64,000 nt of DNA from Medakamo hakoo. Taxonomy: Eukaryota > Chlorophyta > Trebouxiophyceae > Coccomyxaceae. The notes beneath the pieces were generated by a model. It was not told where the DNA came from and ran no database searches. It worked only from the letters and a program-made list of their open reading frames with translations. A program made the translations under genes and the position numbers. Where the stretch lies: contig CP089454.1 in the NCBI GenBank assembly GCA_026636295.1, positions 1 to 64,000 of the forward strand, given 5' to 3'. Shown here piece after piece: positions 19,841 to 32,248 of the stretch (position 1 is its first letter; every line of letters starts with the position of its first letter).

Positions 19841-21982
19841 TCACGTGATGACCGTCGGCTTGTCCCGCCCCGTAAACTCCGCCAGGCGCGACGTGTCGAG
19901 CGCGACCTTGATGATCGGGCCCAGCGCGTCCTGCGCGTCCGTCTCCGCCGCGGCCTTGCCGTCGGCCGCGTACTGTTCCACGTACAGCCGGACGGTGGCG
20001 CCCGCCGACCCCGTCCCAGACAGGCGGAAGATGATGCGGGAGCCGTCGGTGAAGACGAAGCGGATGCCCTGGTTTTTGGAGACGGACCCGTCGACCGGGT
20101 CGGTGTACGCGAAATCGTCCGCGGTCTGCAGCGTGAACGCGCCAAACTTGTCGCCCGGCTTGGCGGACGCGATGACGCCGCGCAAGTGGTCGACCATGCG
20201 GGCGGCTGCGTCAGAGTCGACGCCCTCGTAGTCGTACCGGGAGAAAAAGTTGCGGCCGTACTTGGCCCAGTGCGCGCGCACGACGTCGCCGACGCCGACC
20301 AGGGGGCCGCCCGGCGGCGTGTCCTTGTTCGCGGCCGCCAGGATGGACAGCCACGCCAGCACCGCCCACAGCCCGTCCTTTTCCCGGACGTGGTCGGAGC
20401 CCGTGCCGAAGGATTCCTCGCCACAGACGGAACACTTGCCCGCGTCCATCAGGTTGCCAAAGAACTTCCAGCCGGTCGGGACTTCGAAAAAGGGGACGCC
20501 CAGGTCGGCGGCGACGCGGTCCAGGGCGCCGGACGTGGGCATGGACCGGGCCACGCCCTTGAGGCCGCCCTTGAAGTACGGAATGGCGGACGCCGCGTTG
20601 GCCGCGATGACGGCGACGGAGTCGGCCGGGGACACGAAGAAGCGGGCGCCCAGGATCATGTTGCGGTCGCCGTCGCCGTCGGACGCCGCGCCAAAGGTGG
20701 GCGCGTCCGGCGCCCACATGCGGGCCACCAGCTCGGCCGCGTACGTCAGGTTGGGGTCCGGGTGCCCCCCGCCAAAGTCTTCCTTGGGCGTGCCGTTGAG
20801 GATGGAGGCCGGGTCCGCGCCGAGCGCGTCCACGAGGATCGGGCCCGCGTACGCGCCCGTCACGGCGTGCATGGCGTCAAAGACCATGGTGAAGTCCGGG
20901 CGGGCGATGAGGCCGCGGATGGCGTCAAAGTCGAAGACGTCCCGCAACGTCGCCAGGTAGTCGGCCACCGGGTCGACGACTTCGACCTCAAACCCGTCGC
21001 CGTAGCGCGTGACGCCGACCTTGGACAAGTCCACGTCCGGCATGTCGGCCGCACGCAGGGTGGAGATGGACTGGGTGTAGCCGTAGATGGCGTCCGTCAC
21101 TTTCTCGGGGGCGGGCTCGCCGCCGGACGCGTTGAACTTGATGCCCCAGTCCTCGTCCGGGCCGCCCGGGTTGTGGGACGCCGACATGATGAGGCCGCCG
21201 TACAGGCCCCGCCTGCGGATCATCGCGCTCATCGCGGGCGTCGCCATGATGGCGCCCCGCCCCACGACGACGCGGCCGAAGCCCGCGGCGGCGGCGTGCT
21301 TGATGATGGTCTGGGCGGCGGTCGCGTTGAAGTACCGGCCGTCGCCGCCCAGGCCCAGGGCCTGGCCCCGGACAGCGTCGGGGCCGAGCGAGTCAAAGAG
21401 CGCTTGCACCCAGTTGGCCAGGTACGTTCCGCCCGCAAACTCCTTGGTCTTCTTGCGCAGGCCGGACGTCCCCGTTTTCTGGCCGGGGATGGGGGTGGTG
21501 GGCGTTTCGACGACGGCGACGGACGCGGACGGCGGGGCGGTGGACGGGCGGGCAGCAGCGGGGCGGCTGGTGGGTGTGAAGGGGGGGGATGGGAGGCGGG
21601 CGGTGGGGGAGGAGGGTGAGAGAGCGCTTTCGGGCGCGCGCGCGGCTGGTGGGGTGTGGACTCCGCCCGTTTTGGGCGGGCGAGACAGCAGGAAATCACA
21701 GCACGCCCCCTGTGGCCGGGGACCAGAAGCCTGGAGATGCATTAGGCGGGCGGGCGACCGCAGTGCCGCACTCCCCACCCCGTGCGGCCGTCGCACAGGG
21801 GGGCCATTGCGCGCGGCTCGACCCTCAACGGTGCGCCGCACCGCTGCTTGGCCGCGAGCGGTCAGGCGCGCATCCGTCCCACACGCGCCCACTATAACGC
21901 ACCGTCCCACGCCGCGCGGCGCTGGGCACGCGCGGGCCGGGCCACTCAGGCGGCCAGCACGCGCGTGAGCGGCGGCGTGCAT
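19841..21982 (-). CDS. PGM: Phosphoglucomutase
   Basis: Two exons, 21982-21903 and 21566-19841, 601 aa. The large exon holds all four alpha-phosphohexomutase signatures in order: catalytic serine loop [18 protein letters not shown], metal loop SDGDGDRN, sugar-binding loop [12 protein letters not shown] and phosphate-binding loop [15 protein letters not shown]. It interconverts glucose-1- and glucose-6-phosphate in starch and sucrose metabolism. Exon 1 ([18 protein letters not shown]...) is inferred from a GTGCGT donor at 21902 and matching phase; it would act as a transit peptide and suggests a plastid isoform, but this end is less sure than the core. Tandem with calnexin, one of four same-strand pairs. 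Confidence 0.92.
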   Translation of the reverse strand: MHAAAHARAGRLSGPARACPAPRGVGRCVIVGACGTDARLTARGQAAVRRTVEGRAARNGPPVRRPHGVGSAALRSPARLMHLQASGPRPQGACCDFLLSRPPKTGGVHTPPAARAPESALSPSSPTARLPSPPFTPTSRPAAARPSTAPPSASVAVVETPTTPIPGQKTGTSGLRKKTKEFAGGTYLANWVQALFDSLGPDAVRGQALGLGGDGRYFNATAAQTIIKHAAAAGFGRVVVGRGAIMATPAMSAMIRRRGLYGGLIMSASHNPGGPDEDWGIKFNASGGEPAPEKVTDAIYGYTQSISTLRAADMPDVDLSKVGVTRYGDGFEVEVVDPVADYLATLRDVFDFDAIRGLIARPDFTMVFDAMHAVTGAYAGPILVDALGADPASILNGTPKEDFGGGHPDPNLTYAAELVARMWAPDAPTFGAASDGDGDRNMILGARFFVSPADSVAVIAANAASAIPYFKGGLKGVARSMPTSGALDRVAADLGVPFFEVPTGWKFFGNLMDAGKCSVCGEESFGTGSDHVREKDGLWAVLAWLSILAAANKDTPPGGPLVGVGDVVRAHWAKYGRNFFSRYDYEGVDSDAAARMVDHLRGVIASAKPGDKFGAFTLQTADDFAYTDPVDGSVSKNQGIRFVFTDGSRIIFRLSGTGSAGATVRLYVEQYAADGKAAAETDAQDALGPIIKVALDTSRLAEFTGRDKPTVIT

Positions 21983-22457
21983 GGAGGTTTTTGGTTGTTG
22001 AGGGGAGGGGAGAGGAGGGGAGGAGAGACGGCGAGCGGCTTGCGGCGCGCCAAGAAAGGAAAGCAGAAGTGGCTGGGAGGGAGGGGCGCTGGGTCCCCCT
22101 CCCTCCCTTCCACCCCGCTCCGGTGTGCATGTTTTTTTTTTTCTCTCATGCTCACTCACACGCACCGTGGTGTTACACGCCCGGGTCGACGTCAGAGGAG
22201 GGGGCAGCACACGCGCCGCACCTGCCTCGGCCGTCCCTCCCCACGTGCAGTCGCACCACACCAGTCGCACACCACCACCCAACCGCACGTGCGGGCTGGT
22301 TGATTGGCCCGTTCCGTCGTCAAAAAGCTGTGCTCACCCCTGCGCGCTCCACCCACCCTTGTATAGAAGAAAAAAGAGAAACTGGCAGTTTCTGAGGGGG
22401 GATGGAAAAGAAAACACGGCACCCGGTCGCACCACCCCACCCCCTCCCAGCAGCAGC
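21983..22457. promoter_or_regulatory. Intergenic: PGM promoter and calnexin 3' UTR
   Basis: 475 bases between the start of PGM and the stop of calnexin, both on the minus strand. Contains a T-run near 22132-22143. No coding signal. Confidence 0.5.
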
Positions 22458-24969
22458 TCACTGGTCGCGGCGGGAGCGGCGGCGGGGCGCGGCCGCCTTG
22501 TCGTCGTCGGCCTCGCCCTCCGAGCCGGCCTGGGCGTCGGAGGCGTCAGCGTCGCCGTCGTCCTTCTTCTTGGACGGCGTGGTGGCGGGCGCCTTGCCCG
22601 CCTTTTTGGCCGCGGCAGCCGACGCGGCTTTCTTCGCGGCGGGCACGCCCGCGCCCCGGCCTTTCGCGAGCAGGGCGACCGGCGCGGCCGCCAGCAGCGC
22701 GGGCAGCGCCACCACCACCCACGCCAGCCACTCGTTGTCCGCGACCGCGTCCAGCAGGGGTTCCGCCACGTCGCGCAGCTTGGCCAGGGGGGCGCCCTCC
22801 TCAAACAGGGCCAGCAGGCGGTCGGCCAGGGAGCCGCCGGCGGCGGCCGCCTTTTTCGCGTCCGCCTCGGCCTTCAGCTTGGCTTCCGCCTCCTTCTTCG
22901 CGGCTTCCTCGGCTTCCACCGCGTGCTTGGGCGCCCAGTGCTCCTCACGCGCGGCGGCGGCGTCGGCCGGGTCGGCCGACAGCAGGACGTTGGAGAAGGC
23001 CTGGCCCTTGTCCATCGTCCAGATTTCGAGCGCGACGCCGCCGACCTTGCCGATGGACGCCAGGGGCGTGCCGTCCTCGTAAAAGTCGGGGTTGGGAATC
23101 TTGCGCGGCGCCCAGGGGCCCTTGTAGGCCGGGTTGTCGACCATGGGCGCCGTCCACTTGCCCTTGTAGTCCGGGTTGATCTTCTTGGGGCGCGTCCACG
23201 GCCCGCACCCGGGCGCGTCGGCGCACGCCGGGTTGGGCACCTTGGGCGCCTCCCACGTGCCGTCCTCCTCCTCATCCCAGTCCGCCGGCTGCTTGGCGTC
23301 CGGGTCGTCGACCTCCGCCGGCTCGTCGTCCAGCCAGCCGTCCGGCTTCACCGCGTCCTCGTCGTCCACCATGCGCGGCGCGTCCTCGTCCCAGTCGGCC
23401 GGCTTTTTGGCGGCCGGGTCCGGGATGCGGGCGACGTCCACCCAGTCGGCCGGCTTGGTGTCCTTGGGGTCGTCGATCTCGGACGGCGGGTTGATGGCCG
23501 GCTCGAAGTCTTCCAGCAGGGAGCCGGCCTTCTTGGACACGCCGTCGACGAGGATGTCGTACGACGAGTTGGCCGGGTGGAGGAGGAGGGTGTACACGTG
23601 CGTCAGGCCGTCCGTCTCGACGAGCGGCGGGGACGCCAGGTGCTTCTCCTCGACCTCGCCGCTCTTGGGGGACTTGTGGCGCAGGATGAGGTGGACCTGT
23701 GTGTGCGTGGTGGTGGTGGGACGGAGGGGGGGGGGGGGGGGGGGAGGGGGCACGGCGCCGCGTGAGAAAGCAGGGACGGGTGTGCAAAAAGAAGACAACC
23801 ACCCCAGGGGAGGAGGATTGGGGGCGCCCGCGGCCTCACCCCTCGCCGCCCGCTCCCGGCTTTCCACGGCCGGACCCGGGCAGCTGGGCAGGCTTCACCC
23901 CGCGGGCGCGGCGGTGAAGAGAGAGGGAGAGGCGCGGCCACGCCTCTCTCCAGGCGCGCGTGGCGGGAAAAAAAACAATGAAAACAAGACGGCGCGCGCG
24001 CGCGCTGGCGCGGGCTGAAATTCAAAACGGCCGCCACCCCCCACCTCTGCCTCCTCCCGCCGCGTTCCCTCACCTTGTTCGTCGCCCCGCACTTGTCCGG
24101 GCCGAACATGATGGTGTACGGCGTCGAGTCGACCAGGCCTTCCGGGCTGAAGCCGTCGTCGTCCGTGACCAGCTTCATGTACGCGCCGCCGCACGTCCAC
24201 CCGTCGGACCCGAGCTTGAGCTCATACTGGAAGGCCAGGCCCTGGGCCGGGTCTAGGGGCGACGCGAGCTTGGTGGCCAGGCCGTAGTGCTTGGCGGGCT
24301 CCGGGACCTGCGGGCGGGTGGCGTGGCGGGAGGGGGGGAGGGGGGCGGGGAGGGGCGTGAGGCGTCGCGCGGGAAAGAGGGGATGGGAGCGGGATGGATT
24401 TTTGAATGGGGGGGGCGAGGGGGGGGGAGAGACGCGCGAGCGCGCGTGCGGGTTTCGCCCTGCTGCCCACTGGCTGCCGCCGCCCGCGCCTCCCTCTCCC
24501 ACTCCATCTATGGCCTCCCCTAATCCGGATCCGGCGCATGGGGTGGGTGGGAGGGCGGCGGGCGAGGCGGGACCGGCCGGTTTTTGGAGTCCGATCGGAA
24601 GGAGGGCAGGGCGGACGCGAGCGGAGCGCGGGGAGGCCATGCCTTTCGTCGGGCGCCTCCAAACGCCCGCTCGCCGATGCGCGGCCGGCCCGCCACACCT
24701 ACGGACCCTTGCCCAAGCGCCGTGTCACCCCCGCCGAGGGGCGAGAACGGAGGGCCAGGGCCTGCAAGCGCCGCGCGCGCCCGCCACGCAAACACCAACA
24801 CACGCACCGTGAGCGCGCCGGCCTTGGTGTCGAAGCGGCCCTCGTACTTGGCGTCGCCAGAGTGGGCCCAGGCGCCCAGGTCAGCAAAGGACGACTGGAG
24901 CACGGGCTCGGCCGAGGAGGACGCGACCGCGCCGGCGGCCAGGGCCAGGGCGAACGGGGCGAGGCGCAT
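22458..24969 (-). CDS. CNX: Calnexin, ER membrane lectin chaperone
   Basis: Exons 24969-24808, 24307-24074 and 23696-22458, 544 aa, all phase 0. Signal peptide [20 protein letters not shown], then the lectin domain ([41 protein letters not shown]). The P-domain shows four type-1 units (variants of KPADWDE) and type-2 units such as [20 protein letters not shown], with the conserved Cys pair in [11 protein letters not shown] membrane segment ([20 protein letters not shown]) and a long charged cytosolic tail ending RRRSRRDQ make it calnexin rather than calreticulin. Function: folding of monoglucosylated glycoproteins in the ER. Intron 2 contains an 18-19-base G-run near 23728. Divergent from SAHH across 160 bases. 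Confidence 0.95.
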
Positions 24970-25129
24970 GGGTGGTGGTGCTGTTGGTTTTTTCTTTCGC
25001 GGAAGGAAGAAGAAGGAATGAGCGGGGGAGGTCTCCGGCCGCGCGCACTCCCCTCTCCCTCCCCACTCCCTCATTCGCCTCCCCCCCCTCTTTTTATCCA
25101 CACCAAGACCAACCACACCAACGCAAACC
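24970..25129. promoter_or_regulatory. Compact divergent promoter, calnexin / adenosylhomocysteinase
   Basis: Only 160 bases separate two start codons of genes expected to be highly expressed. A CTTTTTATCC word lies near 25089-25098, about 32 bases before the SAHH ATG. Shared promoter inferred from spacing. Confidence 0.5.
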
Positions 25130-26831
25130 ATGGCGCCCACCGTCGACCAGATTGCGTCTGGCCGCCAGGTACGAGGGTGGGAGGGGGCGACGGGGCGGGG
25201 CGGTGTTGGGGCGGGAGGATGGCCTCGCGCCACAGTGTTTGGGCGCCCCTCCGCTTTGAGCGCGCGAACTTGTCGCCGGCCGGCGCAGCCGCCCCCCAGC
25301 GGGCGCCGTGAAACAGGGCCCAAGCCGGGCCGCCACCCCGGCGAGTGGGTTGGCCATGCGCACCGCTTGCTTGCTGGGCGTGGCTGGTGGGCAGGCGGGC
25401 GGCACGTCGTTCCGTCCGGCGCCCGTTTGTTTGGGGGCCGAGCATGCGTCGGCCTCGCGCGTTTTTTTTCTTTTGGCCCGCCCGCGCTGTCTCACCGCCC
25501 CGCTGCCTCGGCGGGCCGCCCTGCCGCGGCCCGTATCGATCGTGCTGGTCTGCCTGGCACCGGCCACGATTGGAGGCGCGCCGATTGAGGGCACGCGCGC
25601 CGGCCTGTAGCGCGCTCGTTGCCCGCTTCCCGCCCGTCGCTCGGCGCGCGGCGCGCCGACCCCTCCGATCGACGCTCAACCCTTCCGCCTTCTTCCCATC
25701 CCGTCCCCGCCACAACAGTACAAGGTCAAGGACATCACCCAGGCCGACTTTGGCCGCCTGGAGATCGAGCTGGCCGAAGCCGAGATGCCGGGCCTGATGT
25801 CCGCCCGCGAAGAGTTCGGCGCGGCCCAGCCGTTCAAGGTAAGTAAGAAGAGAGAGAGGAGCGCGGACCGTTTGCCTGTGTTCAAGCGCGCGCGCGAGGC
25901 GCGTGATGCGGTGGCGCGCCGCGGCGGGCACGCCCGCCAACCAATGCGCCCCTCCCGCCCGTGCCTAGCCAGCCACTTTGCCCAGGGACTGGGCGGGGTG
26001 CGCGGGCGACGACGGCGCCCGGTCGGCCGTGGCGGAGGCGGGAAGGGGCGGAGGTGGATGCCGCGCCCGCCCGCCCCCGCGCGCGGCGCCGGCGCCACCC
26101 TGAGAGCAGCACACACGCACTTCCCACGCCATGGCGACGTGGCCGGCCGTGCGGCTCCCTGACGCTCCCTGACCCCCGCCACCTCCGCGCGCCCTGGCTC
26201 TGCTGGCGGCGTCTTGTGGGCGCGAAGGCTCGCACGCCTTTGGAAAGTAAACGCCGCACCGCTCCATCCTCACCCCCCCCCCCCCAACACACACACACAC
26301 CACTCCACACACACACAGGGCGCCCGCATCGCCGGCTCCCTGCACATGACCATCCAGACCGCCGTCCTCATCGAGACCCTGACCGCCCTGGGCGCGGACG
26401 TGCGCTGGTGCTCCTGCAACATCTTCTCCACGCAGGACCACGCAGCGGCTGCGATCGCGCGCGACTCGGCCGCCGTCTTTGCCTGGAAGGGCGAGACGCT
26501 GGAGGAGTACTGGTGGTGCACGGAGCAGATGCTGACCTGGCCGGACGGCGAGGGCGCCGACCTGCTGGTCGACGACGGCGGCGACGCCACGCTGCTCATC
26601 CACGAGGGCGTCAAGGCGGAGGCCGCGTTCGCCAAGGACGGCACGCTGCCCGACCCCGAGTCGACCGACAACCCGGAGTTCAAGATCGTGCTGCAGGTCA
26701 TCAAGGACGGCCTGGCCAAGGACGCGACCAAGTGGACGCGCATGGCCGAGCGCATGGTCGGCGTGTCCGAGGAGACGACGACGGGCGTCAAGCGCCTGTA
26801 CGACATGCAGGAGACGGGCGCGCTGCTCTTC

Positions 26832-26864
<33 letters not shown>

Positions 26865-26866
26865 TC

Positions 26867-26899
<33 letters not shown>

Positions 26900-27614
26900 C
26901 CTGCCAGACGGCATCATGCGCGCGACGGACGTCATGATCGCCGGCAAGCAGGCGTTCGTGGCGGGGTACGGTGACGTCGGCAAGGGCTGCGCGTCCGCCC
27001 TGAAGGCGGCGGGCGCGCGCGTCGTCGTCGCCGAAATCGACCCGATCTGCGCGCTGCAGGCTTGCATGGAGGGCTACACCGTCGCGCCGCTGGAGGACGT
27101 CCTGTCCACCGCCGACATCTTCATCACGACCACCGGCAACAAGGACATCATCATGGCCGACCACATGGCCAAGATGAAGCACAACGCCATCGTGGGCAAC
27201 ATCGGCCACTTTGACAACGAGATCGACATGGCCGGCCTCATGGCGGTGTCCGGCATCAAGCGCCAGACCATCAAGCCGCAGTGCGACCGCTTCATCTTCC
27301 CGGACGGCCACGCGGTCATCATGCTGGCCGAGGGCCGCCTGCTCAACCTGGGGTGCGCGACCGGCCACCCGTCCTTCGTCATGTCCTGCTCCTTCACCAA
27401 CCAGGTCATCGCCCAGCTGGAGCTGTGGAACGAGCGGGCGTCGGGCCGGTACGAGAAGAAGGTGTACGTCCTGCCCAAGCACCTGGACGAGAAGGTGGCG
27501 GCCCTGCACCTGGACAAGCTGGGCGCCAAGCTGTCCGTCCTGTCGGACGAGCAGGCCAAGTACATCGGCGTCAACAAGGACGGCCCGTACAAGCCGGCGC
27601 ACTACCGTTACTAG
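25130..27614 (+). CDS. SAHH: Adenosylhomocysteinase (S-adenosyl-L-homocysteine hydrolase)
   Basis: Exons 25130-25168, 25719-25838 and 26319-27614, 484 aa, all phase 0. NAD-dependent cleavage of S-adenosylhomocysteine to adenosine and homocysteine, which keeps methylation reactions running. Seen are [20 protein letters not shown], the NAD-binding [10 protein letters not shown] loop, the active-site Cys region [12 protein letters not shown] and the C-terminal [18 protein letters not shown]. The plant/alga-type insert (about residues 145-190, with [20 protein letters not shown]) is present. Introns of 550 and 480 bases follow the first 13 and next 40 codons; intron 2 ends in a CA-repeat. Base choice at third positions is strongly G/C. 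Confidence 0.97.
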
Positions 27615-27999
27615 AGCGTGCGCGCGCGTGCGCGGCCAGGATGGGATGGGATGGGGGGAGTGGCGCGGGTTGTGGTGCGCGTGCATGCCTGACGCGCGCG
27701 CGCACGGCCCACGTCCGCCCCCCCACCCCCTGCTTTGCCTTGCGTCTGACTTGACAAAAGAAAAAAAAATCCCCTTGAAAGCGTGGAGTGTGGGAGAGAG
27801 AGCGAGTTTTTTTTCTGCCTCTATCGGTCGTGGATGAGTTTTTTTTCCTTCTTTTTCGCAACGCCTCCCAAAAAAAGGCCCAGCCTGGTCGCCGTGACTG
27901 CCGAGGGGCGGCCGCGCTCGCCCCTGCTGTTGTGTAAAAGACAAGAAAACGCCGAACACGGCCATCCGCTCATTACACTCCTCCCACCTCCAGTCAGTC
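27615..27999. other. Convergent intergenic region with opposed poly(A) signals
   Basis: 385 bases between the SAHH and formin stop codons. TGTAA on the plus strand at 27933-27937 and on the minus strand at 27973-27977 suggest the two 3' UTRs overlap or abut. Contains A- and T-runs near 27760-27880. No gene seen. Confidence 0.55.
27973..27977 (-). terminator. TGTAA poly(A) signal of the formin gene
   Basis: TTACA on the plus strand (TGTAA on the minus), 23 bases after the formin stop codon, supporting that stop as real. Confidence 0.5.
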
Positions 28000-30838
28000 T
28001 CACACACCTCCAGTCTCACTTACCGTCCCCGGCCTGGCAGCCCCACAAAACAGGCGGGCCGCCCATGTTGGCCGTTTCGAAGCGGCGGCAGCGACGCCGG
28101 CTTCTAAAGGTCCAGGCGGCAGGGCCTGTTCCTGCTGCCGCCGCCCGCCGCGCCGCCAGCGCCAGCCCCGCTTGCGCCGTTCTTCCACCACAGCCGGCGA
28201 CGGCACCGCCGACCGTGGCCCGGCCAGCGTGGCCTGCGGCGTCCACTCCGCCGCGCTCAGCGGGCGAGGTGGGCTGCGCCCGCGGGCGCGCGACCGTGGG
28301 GGGGACGGCGACGCCCCGCCGCGCAGGGGTGGCAGGCCGCCGTCCAGCGAGGCCGAGCACAGCGGCGCGGGCGTCAGGCCGGCAGCGACCTCTTCCGAGA
28401 GCGCGGGCAAGGCCGCGCCCGCAGAGGCGCGGCGTCCCACGCCGCGCCACCCCCTGGCGCTGCTCACGCTGGGCAGGCCGCCCGGCATGGACGACCGCAT
28501 CGCTTTGGCGGCCAGGGCGGGCGGCGGGCGGGGCAGGGACGAGCCAGCCGCAAACGCAGGCGCGGACGCGCGCAGGCGGGCGAGGCCGCCGCCGTCCAAC
28601 GATTCCGCGAGCTCCACTGGCGAGCCGAACGCACCGCTCCCACCGGCGCTGCTGCGGCGCAGGCCATCAATGGACGCCCGCAACGGCCCGGGCGGGACCG
28701 CGCCCACCCGGGCGCGGGTCAGGCCTTCGCCCAGGCCCAGGCGCTCGGCCGCGCCGCGGGCGGCGGCCGCGCGCGCGGCCGCCGCCCGGTCCACCGACGC
28801 GCTCCCGTCCGCCACAGCCAGCAGGGCTTCCACGCAGGCACGCTCACGCGCAGCAGACCGTCCGGCACCACTGCTTCCCCCGCCCGTGCTCGGTGGCGTG
28901 GCGCACGGGTTGGCCCGCCGCACGGCGGTCGAGTCGGTCGACGGCGGGTCGGCAAGGAACAGGCCGCCCGTGGACGGCGAGTCGGCATGGCCGGGCGGCG
29001 CGCGGGCGTACCGGTCACCAGCAGCTGAGGACGTGAAGTGCAGCAGCCCAGCGGGGACGGCAGGGCAGGACGCGCCGGTCGCGAGGCCGCCACCACCTAC
29101 AGCACCGCCACCACCCGCCCGCCGTGCAGCGCGGCCGACCGCGCCGCCGCCCAGCGGCGCGGCAGACGGCGTCGTCCAGGCCGGCAGGCTGGCCCGGGCG
29201 CCCGCCGCAGCGCGGGCGCGTGCCCGGGCCAGCGACGGCCCCGGCCCCCCACGCAGCAGGGCGTCCCGTTCGGGGCTGCGCAGCGCGCCGTGCGCGCGGA
29301 CGGCGGCCAGCACGGCGTCCCGGTCGCGCAGCGTGCCGCCCCGACCGAGGCCGGCCGTGGACGGCTGTCCGCGGGTGGGCAGGGGTGGCAAGCCGCGGAG
29401 GTGGAGCGGGCTGGGCGAGGCCGGGGCGGCCCGCGCCGCGGGGTGGCGGCGGTGCCGCGCCTTCTGCCGCGCCGCGCGGTCGGCCGCGAGCTCGGCCGCC
29501 GCCACCGCCAGGGCGTCCGCCCAGGTCGAGAGCGTGCCCAACACAGCGGGAACGTCACGGACGGATGGCGGGGCTTGAACACCCAAGTACGTCGCCAGGC
29601 CGTCAAAGGACGCGACCGCGTCCTCGACGGCAGCCGCAGCTCCAGCCGCGCGCGCGGCCGCGCGCGGCGCCCAGGCGGCCGCCGCGTCGCCGGCCCCACC
29701 CCCTGCCCGCTCCGCGTCCGCCACGATGGACCGCACGCCTTCCACCAAGGCGGCAGCGGCGTCGATCAGGGCTCCAGCATCCACAGCCCGTGCGGCTTCT
29801 TTGGCGGGCGCCAGGTCAGCCGCCAGGGCCGCCGCGTCGCCGCAGGCGTGGCCTTGGGCGTGCGCTGCGGCCAGGCCGCGGGCCACCCAGTGCAGGAGCG
29901 TCCGCCGCCGGCCGCCTGCCTTGCCACCACCAGTCTCACGGACGTCGCCCAGCTTGAGCAGGGAGGGCAACGCCAAGCCGACAGCGTCACCGACGGCCGA
30001 GCCGGCGTTGAGGCGGTTGCCAGCCGCCAAAGCCAGGGCGAGCGCCGGCCTCAACCCAGCCGCACCCCGCACGGCCGCGCACCCGTCCGCCAAAGCCCGC
30101 GCCTGGCCCTCCACCCAGCTCGCTGCGCCGTCAAAGCCGCGCATGCCCCGCGCAGCAGCCAAGCTGGCCCGTGGAGATGGCAGCCCCGCCAAGGCCAGCA
30201 ACGCCGCGTCGGCGGGCGGGAGGCGAATGCTTTCACCCGCCTCGCCGTGCGCTGCTGCCAACCGCGCCGCTTCCTCGGGCGACGGCAGGGCCGCCTCCAC
30301 CGCGCCCAGGTCGTCTTCAGCCAAGGGCCCCGCTTCACCGGATTGGAAGGCGACGGGTAGCCCCGCCACCGCCGCCGCCAGGCCCGCCGGGTCCAGTTTC
30401 AGTTTTGCGAGTAAGATTTCCACCTGGCGCGAGCGGCGCGGGGAGAGGGCGGAGACAGCCGGAGGTGGGCCGGCGTGCGCTTGAGGCGGGGACGCGCGCT
30501 TGGCCGGCCCGGCTGGAGCAGGCCTTTCCGCTCGGAAGTGCGTGGCCAGGCCGTCCAGGTCAAAGGCCGCGGACGCGGTGGAGGTGGCGGGCGAGGCCGG
30601 GGTGTGGGGTTGGGCGTCGCGCCCGCCGTCACCGCCGTTGCTGCGCCGCCCGCCCGCCCGCATGGGCAGGGGTGGCAACCCCTCCCACACCGTGCCCTGC
30701 ACCGCCGCAGGCGGCAGCTTCTCCCAGAAGACGCGGAGGGTGGGCGGGCCCGTGGGCGCAGTGGCGGGCTTGGCCCCGCCTGGAGGTGGCGGCGGCGGGG
30801 GTGGAGGAGGCGCACCGGCTGCACGCCGCCCGCCGGGG

Positions 30839-30869
<31 letters not shown>

Positions 30870-31981
30870 CCGTGTTGCGCCGGCCAGCCGTCGGCGGCGG
30901 TGGCGGCGGCGGCGGTGGCGGCGCCGCCTGCCGGCGTTCCCCTCCAGCAGCTGCGGCGCTCGCGTCCGCCGCGCGTGCGGCCGCGGCCGCCGCCTCTTCC
31001 GCCCGGGCGCCCGCCTCCTCTGCCGCTTCCGCGGCTTCAGCCGCCGCCGCATCGGGCGAGGGCGCGGACACCACACGCAGCCGTGTGACCCGGTGCGCGG
31101 GCGGGCGGGCGCGGGACGGACTGCCGGCCGCCTGCCCGCCGCGACCGTGCCCACCCCCCCCGCTCTTCACCCCGATCAGCGACACGCGCAGGTACCGGTT
31201 GACGACGGTGGCGGGCGGCAGGCGCAGGACGTGGACGGGCGGGCCCGGCGGGGCGTCAGGGCCGGGGGGAGGCGGCGCCCTCAACGCCACCTCGCCCAGC
31301 CGGGCCCACGGCCCGCCCGGGCGGGTCGAGTGCGCGAGGCGCACCGCGGCCGGCGGGCCGTCGTCGCCAGCGCCTTCAGCGAAAGCGATGCGCACCACCA
31401 CGCCCGCCTGGGCACGGCCGCTCAATTCCAGGACGCACCGGGCGGCCGGGTCGGCGCCGCGGGCCGGCGCGTGCGTGACCCAGGCCGGTCGGCGGCCGGT
31501 GGAGGAGGGTGGCGGGGCCGACGCGCGCAAGCCGACGACGGACCCGCCGCACCCGCTGCCCGTGGCGGCGACGACGCCCACCACCAGGTGTGAGGGTTTA
31601 TGGGGTGGTGCTTGGGTCTGGGGCGGCGGGCGAGGCTGGAGTGTGAGGGGGCGGGTGGTCCGGCCCGTGAGAGACAACGAAAAAAAGTCGTTGGCCGCGA
31701 AACGCGATGCGCGCGCGGCGGGCGCGACAGCCTCGCTCCCTCCACAAACTCACCGCGGGCGCCCTGGCCACACTCGGCGGCGGCACGTCGGACACGACTT
31801 CGCCCTCCCGTTGCGAGACGGTCGCAGCACGCGGCAGCCTGGACGTGACGGTGGCGGGAGGCGCAGCCCCACCGGCCGAGCCGGCGCGAATGCTCCAGCT
31901 CGCGGCTGTCGCGGAGCCCGCCGCCGCCTTGTGCGCGCCAGCCCGCAAGGACAGCAGGGACGGCGTCAAGGCGTCGGCCAT
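28000..31981 (-). CDS. Formin (FH1-FH2 protein), actin nucleator
   Basis: Two exons, 31981-31754 and 31617-28000, 1,281 aa. After a ~300-residue N-terminal part comes an Ala-rich helix and an FH1 region with three poly-Pro runs of 10-12 (about 305-365). The FH2 domain (about 370-790) has the lasso Trp motif LRVFWEKLP...GTVWEG, the knob/post segments and the diagnostic GNRLNAG, LPSLLKLGDVRETGG, TLLHWVARGL. Formins nucleate and elongate actin filaments. Unlike plant class II formins there is no PTEN-like domain, and unlike class I no clear signal peptide or membrane segment. The C-terminal ~400 residues are disordered, with repeated PSTGG/PSTDS phrases. A GTAAGT donor-like site lies just before the stop (28018-28023). 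Confidence 0.88.
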
Positions 31982-32248
31982 GGCTTGGGAGAAGAGCGCT
32001 CGTGCGCGCGAGCCCCAGTGGAGAGGGCGGCCACGGCCTCCAACAGGAAAAGTCGCGCAAGTGGAGAGGGGGGGGCAGCCCGGCCGCGTGCGTCGGGCCT
32101 CCACTCCTCCCCTCGACAGCGTGTGCTTGTTGCCTCCCCGCCTTTCTCCTTTCGCCGGGGGGCGGCCGGGCACGCACGCAGCGTTCCACCTCCCCGCGTC
32201 CGGGCCGCGCAGAGAGAGAGAGCCCCCTCCTCCACGGACACGTGACGC
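31982..32248. promoter_or_regulatory. Divergent intergenic region, formin / DEAD helicase
   Basis: 267 bases between two start codons; presumed two-way promoter. Contains a short GA-run near 32214-32222. Nothing else recognised. Confidence 0.45.
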
